Shown here: piece after piece, positions 1 to 7,116 of the stretch | Position numbering within the stretch: the stretch's first letter is position 1 | How the letters are laid out: the number at the start of each line of letters is the position of its first letter | From: Acetobacteraceae bacterium | Lineage (GTDB): Bacteria; Pseudomonadota; Alphaproteobacteria; Acetobacterales; Acetobacteraceae | Reading direction: 5' to 3' | NCBI GenBank assembly: GCA_003133265.1 | Contig: PKWQ01000235.1 | Coordinates: forward strand, 1-11,939 | DNA: 11,939 nt | Position numbers and translations under genes: made by a program | The notes under the pieces: model-generated | What the model was told of the DNA's origin: nothing | Seen by the model: only the letters and a program-made list of their open reading frames with translations | Databases searched by the model: none

Positions 1-718
1 CCTGGGCCGAGAGGGCGCGCAGGGCCTGGGCCGAACCTTTGCCCACATCGCCGTAGCCGGCGACGACGGCGATCTTCCCGGCGACCATCACATCGGTGGC
101 GCGCTTGATGCCGTCCGCCAGAGACTCGCGGCAGCCGTAGAGATTGTCGAACTTGGACTTGGTGACGCTGTCGTTGACGTTGATCGCGGGCACCAGCAGC
201 GTGCCGGCCTTGGCCATCTCCCACAGGCGATGCACGCCGGTGGTGGTCTCCTCCGACAGGCCGCGCACGTCGGCCAGCATCTCCGGGTATTTCTGGTGCA
301 TGATCGCGGTGACGTCGCCGCCGTCGTCCAGGATCAGGTTCGGGGTCCAGCCGTCGGGACCGCGCAGGGTCTGCTCGATGCACCACCAGAACTCCTCCTC
401 GTTCATGCCCTTCCAGGCAAACACGGGGGTTCCGGCGGCGGCCACGCCGGCGGCGGCATGGTCCTGGGTGGAGAAGATGTTGCAGGACGACCAGCGCACC
501 GAGGCGCCGAGCGCGGTCAGCGTCTCGATCAGCACCGCGGTCTGGATGGTCATGTGCAGGCAGCCGACGATCCGCGCGCCAGCCAGAGGCTGCTTGCCCG
601 CGTATTCCGAGCGCAGCGCCATCAGGCCGGGCATTTCGTCCTGGGCCATCGAGATCTCCTTGCGGCCCCACTCGGCCAGGGAGATGTCTTTCACTTTGTA
701 GTCGGCGCGGCTGCTCAT
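1..718 (-). CDS. ahcY: Adenosylhomocysteinase (S-adenosyl-L-homocysteine hydrolase), 3' end cut by window
   Basis: Cytosolic NAD-dependent enzyme that reversibly splits S-adenosylhomocysteine into adenosine and homocysteine, closing the methyl cycle and relieving product inhibition of methyltransferases. About 239 residues are visible from the ATG at 718; the C-terminal half (rest of the NAD domain and dimer tail) lies outside. Recognisable blocks: N-terminal YKVKDISLAEWGRKEI, the substrate-domain stretch GCLHMTIQTAVLIETL, SSCNIFSTQDHAAA, the D-D-G-G-D block near residue 130, and NVNDSVTKSKFDN before the NAD-binding GYGDVGKG that starts at residue 221. All match the family closely and no break is seen. 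The Shine-Dalgarno is weak (AAGAGA). The gene is divergent from the beta-propeller gene at 873; a 20-bp palindrome 32 bp upstream of its start probably controls it. Family call is near certain. Confidence 0.97.
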   Translation of the reverse strand, partial: MSSRADYKVKDISLAEWGRKEISMAQDEMPGLMALRSEYAGKQPLAGARIVGCLHMTIQTAVLIETLTALGASVRWSSCNIFSTQDHAAAGVAAAGTPVFAWKGMNEEEFWWCIEQTLRGPDGWTPNLILDDGGDVTAIMHQKYPEMLADVRGLSEETTTGVHRLWEMAKAGTLLVPAINVNDSVTKSKFDNLYGCRESLADGIKRATDVMVAGKIAVVAGYGDVGKGSAQALRALSAQ

Positions 719-747
719 GGGATGGTCTCTTTGCTGGGGTTCGCGGC

Positions 748-776
748 GTCATATAAGGATATCCGCATATTTGCAA
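748..776 (-). promoter_or_regulatory. Putative ahcY promoter with embedded palindromic operator (SahR-like)
   Basis: On the minus strand TTGCAA (776-771) and TATGAC (753-748) are separated by 17 bp and could be the -35 and -10 of ahcY. The spacer and part of the -10 are covered by a palindrome at 751-770, ATATAAGGATATCCGCATAT, in which 16 of 20 positions are self-complementary around GGATATCC. The AT-rich character stands out against the surrounding GC-rich DNA. ahcY and other methyl-cycle genes in Proteobacteria are commonly repressed by the ArsR-family, SAH-responsive regulator SahR, which binds short AT-rich palindromes. Assignment to SahR is inference from position and symmetry; no regulator gene is in the window. 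The palindrome itself is directly visible. Confidence 0.5.
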
Positions 777-830
777 GATAGGCCGATCTCCTTGTGTCCG
801 CTGCCTTCCCGTGGCTAGATCGCCATCATA

Positions 831-851
831 TCGGTCCCGTTAGAGGACCGA
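831..851 (+). promoter_or_regulatory. Perfect inverted repeat upstream of the beta-propeller gene
   Basis: TCGGTCC at 831-837 and GGACCGA at 845-851 form a perfect 7-bp inverted repeat with a 7-base spacer, ending 21 bases before the ATG at 873 and just before the ribosome binding site. It could be an operator for a dimeric regulator or a stem in the 5' leader of the mRNA. The sequence does not decide between these; no tract of T follows, so an intrinsic terminator is unlikely. Confidence 0.35.
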
Positions 852-872
852 CATCCGGGGAAGGAAACAACG

Positions 873-2027
873 ATGCTCAGTCGCACGCTGCTCGCCGCAT
901 GTCTCGCCGCCGCGCCATTCGCTGCCTGGGCCGGCACGCACGACATCCTGATCGGGATCGACGAGAAGATCACCTACGACGCCAACGGACAGGTGAACGG
1001 CCCGCCGGGCAAGGACGCGCTGGTGGTGATGGACATCACCAACCCGGCGCACCCGAAGATCCGCGCCTCGCTGCCGCTGATGAACTCACTGCTCGGGCCG
1101 CCGACCAACCTGCAGATCACGCCGGACGGCAAGCTCGGCCTGCTCGCCAACTCCGTGGTGATGAACCAGGACGGCGGAGCCTGGAAGGTCGCGCCGGACG
1201 ACAAGCTGTTCGTCGTCGACCTCACTGCCAACCCGCCCAAGCTGGCCGACACGATCAGCGTCGGCAAGCAGCCCTCGGGACTCGCCATCTCGCGCAAGGG
1301 CGATCTGGTGCTGATCGCCAACCGCGCCGGCAAGAGCGTCTCCGTGCTGTCGATCCAGGGCGGCGTGGTCAAGGTGGTGGGTGAGGTGCCGATGGCAACC
1401 GACGCGGCGGCGGTCGCCATCACGCCGGACGGCAAGCGGGCCTTCGTCTGCCTGAACTTGGTCAACAAGATCGGCGTGCTGACCATCGATGGCACCAAGG
1501 TCACCTACGACAAGGCGCAGGATATTCCCGCGGCCCTCAATCCCTACAACATCGACGTCACGCCTGACGGGAAATACGCCATCGCCTCGAATACCGGCGC
1601 CGGCACCAACAACGGCGACGCCGAAGTGGTGATCGAGGCGACCGGGCCGCATCCGCACGTCATAGACCTGATGTCGCCGGGTAACGGGCCGGAGGGCTTC
1701 GCCATCGCGCCCGACGGAAAATGGGCGGTGGCACCGCTGCTGCTGGGTACCGGCGCCAAAAAAAGCGACTGGTTCTTCACCAAGAACGGCTCCGCCGCGC
1801 TGATCTCGATCGGTGCCGGCGGCAAGCTCAAGTTGGTGAATTCCCTGCCGTTGGGCGCCTTGCCGGAAGGCATCGCCTTCAGCCCGAACAGCGAATACGT
1901 CTATATCGGCAATTACCTCGACCGGAACCTACAGGTGTTCCGTATCGCCGGCGGCAAGCTGGTCGATACCGGGGTGAAGTTAGCACTACCCGGTCAGCCC
2001 GCCTCGATGCGCGGAACCGCGCACTAA
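873..2027 (+). CDS. Exported YVTN/lactonase-type beta-propeller protein
   Basis: A 384-residue protein with a clear Sec signal peptide: basic start MLSRTLLAACLAAAPFAAWA and a likely AWA|G cleavage after residue 20, so it should be periplasmic. The mature part has repeated blade motifs of the form aI-t-P-D-G-K-x-a-x-x-a-N: LQITPDGKLGLLAN, LAISRKGDLVLIAN, VAITPDGKRAFVCL, DVTPDGKYAIASN, FAIAPDGKWAVAPL and IAFSPNSEYVYIGN. Six are easy to see, and a seven-bladed fold of the YncE/6-phosphogluconolactonase-like superfamily is likely. The start is well supported by a purine-rich site (AAGGAA, 861-866) six bases before ATG. No catalytic residue can be named, so enzyme activity is not claimed; such proteins often bind ligands, metals or partner proteins. 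It is a single gene, divergent from ahcY and convergent with rho. Confidence 0.85.
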   Translation: MLSRTLLAACLAAAPFAAWAGTHDILIGIDEKITYDANGQVNGPPGKDALVVMDITNPAHPKIRASLPLMNSLLGPPTNLQITPDGKLGLLANSVVMNQDGGAWKVAPDDKLFVVDLTANPPKLADTISVGKQPSGLAISRKGDLVLIANRAGKSVSVLSIQGGVVKVVGEVPMATDAAAVAITPDGKRAFVCLNLVNKIGVLTIDGTKVTYDKAQDIPAALNPYNIDVTPDGKYAIASNTGAGTNNGDAEVVIEATGPHPHVIDLMSPGNGPEGFAIAPDGKWAVAPLLLGTGAKKSDWFFTKNGSAALISIGAGGKLKLVNSLPLGALPEGIAFSPNSEYVYIGNYLDRNLQVFRIAGGKLVDTGVKLALPGQPASMRGTAH

Positions 2028-2046
2028 GGAACGACACTTCGCACTC

Positions 2047-2067
2047 CGGCGGGGCGATGCCCTGCCG
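2047..2067. terminator. Hairpin between convergent genes, possible bidirectional terminator
   Basis: In the 56-bp gap between the stop of the beta-propeller gene (2027) and the stop of rho (2084) the bases 2047-2055 pair with 2059-2067 around a GAT loop. The stem is 9 bp and GC-rich with one G-T wobble. No run of T follows on either strand, so it is not a canonical intrinsic terminator; it may act as an mRNA 3'-end stabiliser or with Rho. Confidence 0.4.
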
Positions 2068-2083
2068 AGGCGCGAGGTGAGCC

Positions 2084-3358
<1,275 letters not shown>

Positions 3359-3385
3359 CTTGGGCGCCTTGGAATGGTCGGTCAC

Positions 3386-3425
3386 AGGGGGGGCGGGGCA
3401 GGGGCAGGAAGCCCGACTTGCGCAT
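3386..3425 (-). promoter_or_regulatory. C-rich rho leader with a 7-C run and an out-of-frame ATG
   Basis: The transcript upstream of rho carries a C-dominated tract (complement of about 3386-3409), including seven consecutive C (3387-3393). Such pyrimidine-rich, poorly structured RNA is what Rho binds, and rho is known to be autoregulated in E. coli by termination in its own leader. At 3425 an ATG with a purine-rich AGGGGGG (3437-3431) five bases upstream opens an ORF, MRKSGFLPLPRPP..., that enters rho in a different frame and ends near 3204. It could be a leader ORF, or the true rho start hidden by an indel in the C run. All functional statements are inference. Confidence 0.35.
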
Positions 3426-3514
3426 ACAGACCCCCCTAATCGGATGGTCTGCTCTGTCCCGGATTGGATGAGAAGCGCATGGCGGCACAGAGCCGCCCGC
3501 GAAGGTGATGCCAG

Positions 3515-3543
3515 AAACTAGACGCACCAGCGGCGCCAGTCAA
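3515..3543 (-). promoter_or_regulatory. Putative sigma-70 promoter of rho
   Basis: On the minus strand TTGACT (3543-3538), five of six bases matching the -35 consensus, is followed after exactly 17 bp by TAGTTT (3520-3515), a modest -10. It lies in the 228-bp gap between hemJ and rho and would give a leader of about 150 bases before the ATG at 3358. This suggests rho can be transcribed separately from the hem operon. Confidence 0.45.
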
Positions 3544-3586
3544 CACGCAGATGGCCTGCCCGTGCCGGGAGCGCAACCCCCGGAGC

Positions 3587-4033
3587 TTAGAATGGCCGGA
3601 CGATCACCATGATCACGATGACGATCATCAGCAGGGTCGGAACCTCGTTGAGAACCCGGTAGTAGCGCTGCGACCTGGTATTGCGGTCCTGCAGGAAGGC
3701 CCGCCGCCGCGCCGACAATATCCCGTGTACCGCCGACATCAGGATCACGCATAGCAACTTCACATGCCACCAGCCGGCGTGCCAGTCGATCACTCCGGGG
3801 GTCGCCACCAGCAGCAGCCCGAAACTCCAGGTCGCCACCATCGCCGGGTTGACGATCAGCCGCAGCAGCCGGCCCTCCATCACCTTGAACCGCTCGCTTT
3901 CGACCGTGCCCGGCGCGACGTCGCAATGATAGACGAACAGCCGCGGCAGATAGAGCATGCCCGCCATCCAGGCGATCGCCGAGATCAGGTGCAGCGCCTT
4001 TACCCAGGGATAGACATCCAGCAACCAGCTCAT
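3587..4033 (-). CDS. hemJ: Protoporphyrinogen IX oxidase HemJ (integral membrane)
   Basis: A 148-residue membrane protein of the HemJ (UPF0093) family, which in many Gram-negative bacteria oxidises protoporphyrinogen IX to protoporphyrin IX in place of HemG or HemY. The N-terminus shows the family pattern VKALHLISAIAWMAGMLYLP followed by RLFVYH; His15 in the first membrane segment corresponds to the conserved histidine thought to bind heme. Further hydrophobic segments lie around 63-78, 88-107 and 130-146, giving about four membrane spans; the C-terminus is the typical RYYRVLNEVPTLLMI. The ATG at 4033 overlaps the stop of the HAD gene as ATGA and has GGAG seven bases upstream. Being last in hemE-hemH-HAD-hemJ fits its role: it makes the substrate of HemH. 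Length and motifs match the family. Confidence 0.93.
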   Translation of the reverse strand: MSWLLDVYPWVKALHLISAIAWMAGMLYLPRLFVYHCDVAPGTVESERFKVMEGRLLRLIVNPAMVATWSFGLLLVATPGVIDWHAGWWHVKLLCVILMSAVHGILSARRRAFLQDRNTRSQRYYRVLNEVPTLLMIVIVIMVIVRPF

Positions 4034-4734
4034 AATGCCGCTCCGAACAATGCAGGCAGGTCGTATAGCGATCTGACCGGCGCCGCGCCCAGTGCCGCCA
4101 GCCCCGCCATGTCGCCGTGCGGGGTGAAGGCGAGGCACGTCATCCCCGCCGCCAGCGCGCCACGGATGCCGGTGGCGGAATCCTCCACCACCACGCATTC
4201 GGCGGGGGATACACGCGATGCCGCCGCCGCCGCAAGGAACAGGTCCGGCGCCGGCTTGCCGCGCCCGCCCCGGGAAATCACCTCGTTGGCGCTGTGTACC
4301 CGCCCCAGCACCAGATCGGACAGGCCGACGCGCGCGAACTTGGCGGTCAATTCCGCCGGGCCGGAGTTCGAGGCGATCCGCCAATCGAGGCCGAGCGCCG
4401 TCGTCGCTCGCAACGTGGCCTCCGCCCCGTCCACCGTCGTCGCTTCCTGCGCCAGCACGTCGACCAGCCGGGCCGCGAGCCCGCGCACCCAATCCGCCGG
4501 CAGAATGCGGCCGATACCCGCCTCGATCACTGGGCGCATGTCGGACAGGCTCATTCCCAGGAATTGCGCATGGCATTCCGCCGCCGTCATCGGCCAGCCG
4601 AGCGCGGAAATCTCTTCCGCGCACACCCGGCTGGCCACCGGCTCGCTGTCGATCAGCACCCCGTCGCAGTCATAGATCACCAGCCGCAGCGGCTGCGACC
4701 GCCCCTGGAGCAAAGTGAGCGCCGCCATGCTCAT
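4030..4734 (-). CDS. HAD-family phosphatase (CbbY/Gph/beta-phosphoglucomutase-like)
   Basis: A 234-residue soluble hydrolase of haloacid dehalogenase subfamily I with a helical cap. Motif I is YDCDGVLIDSE with nucleophile Asp22 and acid/base Asp24; motif II is ASNS around 121-124; motif III is Lys160 in GKPAPDLF; motif IV is VVVEDSATGI with Glu184/Asp185. The cap lies between motifs I and II. Members dephosphorylate small sugar phosphates, phosphoglycolate or nucleotides, or isomerise hexose phosphates; the substrate cannot be read from sequence. The ATG at 4734 overlaps the hemH stop by four bases (ATGA); a second ATG at 4728 is possible. The stop overlaps the hemJ start in the same way, so it is translationally embedded in a heme operon. 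No known step of heme synthesis needs it; it may be a repair or housekeeping phosphatase. Confidence 0.9.
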   Translation of the reverse strand: MSMAALTLLQGRSQPLRLVIYDCDGVLIDSEPVASRVCAEEISALGWPMTAAECHAQFLGMSLSDMRPVIEAGIGRILPADWVRGLAARLVDVLAQEATTVDGAEATLRATTALGLDWRIASNSGPAELTAKFARVGLSDLVLGRVHSANEVISRGGRGKPAPDLFLAAAAASRVSPAECVVVEDSATGIRGALAAGMTCLAFTPHGDMAGLAALGAAPVRSLYDLPALFGAAL

Positions 4735-5801
4735 GCCGCGACAGCCGGAACGTGTGGGCAGCCACTGTGGGTCGCCGGGCACAGCCTGCCCCCGCCATGG
4801 CTGCACAGCCCCGGCGGGCGGGCACGCATCCCGCGGACCAGATCGGCCAGGGCGGCGATGAATGCCGGGTCGGCGTTCTGTGCCGGCACCCGGAAATAGC
4901 CCGGCACTCCCAGCTTCTTCGCCACCGCCCGATAGTCCACGTCCAGTTCCACCAGCGTCTCCGAATGCTCGGAAACGAAGGCGATGGGGACGACCAGCAC
5001 CGCCACCTTGTCGTGCGCCGCGCGTTCGATCTCTTGTTCGGTACTTGGCCCGATCCACTTCTGCGGTGTGGCGCGGGATTGATAGCAGATCGCCCAGTCG
5101 ATCCCAGGCTGATCCCAGGCCGCCAGCACGGCGGCCACCGTCCGCTCGATCTGGAACTGGTAAGGGTCGCCTGCCCGCACGATCGTCTCCGGCAGCCCAT
5201 GCGCGGAAAACAGCACGCGCAGCTTCATCGACGGATCGAGTTCCGCCGTCGCATACCCAAACTCGGCCTTGATCTGGGCGGCGGTCGCCGCGGCGTAGGC
5301 CGGGTCGTCGAACCAGCAGCAGAGCGTCCGTACCTCCGCCACCAGCCCGGCCTGCGCCGCCGCCTGCCGCCACGCTGCCAGGGAACTGCCGGTCGTCGTC
5401 GTGGAATATTGCGGATAGAGCGGCAGCAGCAGCACGTCGTCCGGTCCCCAGTCACGCACCGCGCGCACGGTCTCGTCGCTGAACGGATGCCAGTAGCGCA
5501 TGGCGATGAAGCATTTCGCCTCAAGTTCGGGCAATGCCGCCTCCAGCGCCGTCGCCTGCCGGCGTGTCAGCTCCAGCAACGGCGACTTGCCGCCCAATAG
5601 GGCATAATTCGCGATGGCCAGCTTTACTCGGGCGCGCGCGATCAGCCACGCCAACAGCGGGCGGATGAAAAATGGCACCCGCAGGATCGCGGGATCGCGG
5701 AACAGATTCAGTAAAAACGGCTTTATCGCCTCTGGCCGGTCCGGGCCGCCCAGGTTGAACAGGACGATAGCAACCTTCCTGGTGTCGCCGTCATGTGGCA
5801 C
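4731..5801 (-). CDS. hemH: Ferrochelatase (protoporphyrin ferrochelatase)
   Basis: Inserts Fe2+ into protoporphyrin IX to give protoheme. 356 residues, a normal length. Visible signatures: VAIVLFNLGGPD at the N-terminus, YPQYSTTTTGSS (around 129-140), FSAHGLP with the catalytic His201, CYQSRATPQKWIGP (239-252) and PIAFVSEHSETLVELD (272-287) with the conserved acidic cluster. The start is a GTG at 5801: an in-frame stop lies two codons upstream, and GGAA precedes it by seven bases. It overlaps the hemE stop by 11 bases, implying coupled translation. The last 25 residues carry Cys333, Cys341 and Cys348; with internal Cys161/162 these resemble the cysteine set of [2Fe-2S] ferrochelatases known from Caulobacter, mycobacteria and animals. 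That the cluster is present is inference. Confidence 0.96.
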   Translation of the reverse strand: MPHDGDTRKVAIVLFNLGGPDRPEAIKPFLLNLFRDPAILRVPFFIRPLLAWLIARARVKLAIANYALLGGKSPLLELTRRQATALEAALPELEAKCFIAMRYWHPFSDETVRAVRDWGPDDVLLLPLYPQYSTTTTGSSLAAWRQAAAQAGLVAEVRTLCCWFDDPAYAAATAAQIKAEFGYATAELDPSMKLRVLFSAHGLPETIVRAGDPYQFQIERTVAAVLAAWDQPGIDWAICYQSRATPQKWIGPSTEQEIERAAHDKVAVLVVPIAFVSEHSETLVELDVDYRAVAKKLGVPGYFRVPAQNADPAFIAALADLVRGMRARPPGLCSHGGGRLCPATHSGCPHVPAVAA

Positions 5802-6828
5802 GGATCAGTTCCACCAGCTCGGCCACCTGCTCTGGCTTGGTTTGTGGCACGATGCCATGACCGAGATTGAAGATTGCCGGGCGTCCACGCACCGCGCGCA
5901 GAATGTTTCGCACCTCGTCCGCCATCGCGGCACCTCCCGCCAGCAGCGCCATCGGGTCCAGATTGCCCTGCAACGCCACATGCGCCGGCACCTCGGCCGC
6001 CGCGCGGACCGGATCGACCGAGGTATCCATCCCGACCGCGTCCACCCCGGTCGCCGTGGCGTATTCGGCCAGCATCGGCCCCGCCAGCCGGGGGAAACCG
6101 ATCACCGGAACGTCGGGGAAACGCGCCTTCAATGCCGCCGTGATCCGCCGGGTCGGCGCGATCACATGCGCGCGGAACAGCGAGGGCGACAGCACGCCGG
6201 CCCAGCTGTCGAACAGCATGGCCACTTCCGCCCCGGCCTCGATCTGTGCCGAGACATAGATCACGGTCGCTTCCACCAGCACGTCCATCAGCCGCTGGAA
6301 CAATAGCGGTTCGCCGTAGGCCATCAGCCGGGTGGCGGCGAAATCCTTCGATCCGCCGCCCTCGATCATGTAGCAGGCCACCGTGAATGGGCTGCCCGCG
6401 AAGCCGATCAGCGTGGTCCGGTCGAAGCCTTCCCGCGCCATTCCTACCCTGACGCGTCGTACGGTCTCGATGATCGGGGCCATCTCGCGGACCATCCGGT
6501 CGATGTTCAGCGCATCCACATCCGCGACAGTTCGCAGTTTCGGCAGCACCGGACCCTCGCCTTCGGCGAAGCGCAGGCCATGACCCAACGCCCAGGGCAC
6601 CATCAAAATATCGCTGAACAGGATCGCCGCATCGAACCCATAGCGGCGGATCGGCTGCAACGTCGCCTCCGCCGCCAGTTCCGGCGCGGTACAGAGCGAG
6701 ATGAAATCCCCGGCCTGGGCGCGGATCGCGCGATATTCCGGCAAATAGCGCCCAGCCTGGCGCATCAGCCAGAGCGGTGGCGGCCAGACTGCGTTTCCCG
6801 ACAGAACGTGCAACAGGGGTTTGGTCAT
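5791..6828 (-). CDS. hemE: Uroporphyrinogen decarboxylase
   Basis: Removes four carboxyl groups from uroporphyrinogen III to form coproporphyrinogen III, in the cytosol. About 345 residues with the full UROD pattern: PPLWLMRQAGRYLPEYR near the N-terminus (first signature, with the conserved Arg residues), FSDILMVPWALG with the catalytic Asp, GFAGSPFTVACYM (second signature), the central DSWAGVLSP and the C-terminal FNLGHGIVP. Two in-frame ATGs exist: 6840 has no ribosome site, whereas 6828 has GGAA six bases upstream and gives the usual MTKPLL start, so 6828 is preferred. It is the first gene of hemE-hemH-HAD-hemJ and its promoter must lie within the adjacent origin region. hemE beside the origin is a well-known arrangement in alphaproteobacteria. 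Confidence 0.97.
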   Translation of the reverse strand: MTKPLLHVLSGNAVWPPPLWLMRQAGRYLPEYRAIRAQAGDFISLCTAPELAAEATLQPIRRYGFDAAILFSDILMVPWALGHGLRFAEGEGPVLPKLRTVADVDALNIDRMVREMAPIIETVRRVRVGMAREGFDRTTLIGFAGSPFTVACYMIEGGGSKDFAATRLMAYGEPLLFQRLMDVLVEATVIYVSAQIEAGAEVAMLFDSWAGVLSPSLFRAHVIAPTRRITAALKARFPDVPVIGFPRLAGPMLAEYATATGVDAVGMDTSVDPVRAAAEVPAHVALQGNLDPMALLAGGAAMADEVRNILRAVRGRPAIFNLGHGIVPQTKPEQVAELVELIRAT

Positions 6829-6849
6829 CGTGGGTTCCATACAGACCGC

Positions 6850-6884
6850 TTAACATAAAAGAAGATAAGATAGACTTTGATGAG
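6850..6884. other. AT-rich tract, candidate DNA unwinding element
   Basis: Thirty-five bases with nine G or C in a window that is otherwise strongly GC-rich. It sits between the hemE start and the perfect DnaA box at 6899-6907, separated by a 14-base mixed spacer. It contains a tandem AGATA (6863-6872). It probably also overlaps the hemE operon promoter, since nothing else upstream of hemE is AT-rich. Confidence 0.55.
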
Positions 6885-6898
6885 GTGGCAGTAAGGCC

Positions 6899-6907
6899 TG
6901 TGGATAA
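6899..6907 (-). promoter_or_regulatory. Perfect DnaA box (TTATCCACA)
   Basis: TGTGGATAA on the plus strand, i.e. TTATCCACA on the minus strand, the high-affinity DnaA box. It is the only perfect copy noticed in the origin gap and the only clear box in this orientation. Confidence 0.8.
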
Positions 6908-6941
6908 CGGGGTACCCACATTGCAGCCAACCATACAGGTT

Positions 6942-6950
6942 CTATTCACA
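6942..6950 (+). promoter_or_regulatory. DnaA box, one mismatch (CTATTCACA)
   Basis: Differs from TTATNCACA only in the first base. Plus orientation, in the middle of the origin gap. Confidence 0.55.
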
Positions 6951-6995
6951 GCAGATTGACCCGCCAAGTACCTGGACTCACGCCCAGGGTCATTT

Positions 6996-7004
6996 TTATC
7001 CACG
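6996..7004 (+). promoter_or_regulatory. DnaA box, one mismatch (TTATCCACG)
   Basis: Differs from TTATCCACA only in the last base. Preceded by a short T run (6993-6997), unusual in this GC-rich sequence. Confidence 0.6.
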
Positions 7005-7055
7005 CGCCCCGCGATCCGGCGGCTGAACCATCCCTCGTACCCTTGAACCGATCAA

Positions 7056-7066
7056 TTATCCCCGCT
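7056..7066 (+). repeat. First copy of an 11-bp direct repeat, variant DnaA box (TTATCCCCGCT)
   Basis: Identical to 7106-7116 and exactly 50 bp from it, start to start. The first nine bases differ from the DnaA consensus TTATCCACA at two positions. It may be a lower-affinity DnaA site or another protein's site. Confidence 0.5.
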
Positions 7067-7105
7067 CCCAGTTTGCCGTGACGCGAACCCCCGTGCCAGG
7101 GCCGG

Positions 7106-7116
7106 TTATCCCCGCT
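7106..7116 (+). repeat. Second copy of the 11-bp direct repeat, variant DnaA box (TTATCCCCGCT)
   Basis: Exact match to 7056-7066. It ends 12 bases before the ATG at 7129, so DnaA bound here would sit on or near the 5' end of the regulatory-protein gene and could affect its expression. Confidence 0.5.

Noticed and set aside
719..872. SAH or SAM riboswitch upstream of ahcY
   Set aside because: Only about 40-60 bases of leader are likely and no pseudoknot-like paired set was seen; the palindrome fits a protein operator better.
4034..4624. Upstream extension of the hemJ frame through the HAD gene
   Set aside because: Residues upstream of MSWLLD are Gly/Arg/Ala-rich shadow sequence. The ATG at 4033 has a ribosome site and gives the family length.
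4735..5373. Upstream extension of the HAD frame into hemH
   Set aside because: Shadow of hemH; the HAD family begins about 20 residues before the DxD motif, as given by the ATG at 4734.
5723..7003. Open frame of 426 codons spanning hemE and part of the origin gap
   Set aside because: Shadow frame of hemE on the same strand; low-complexity Gly/Arg-rich translation, no motif.
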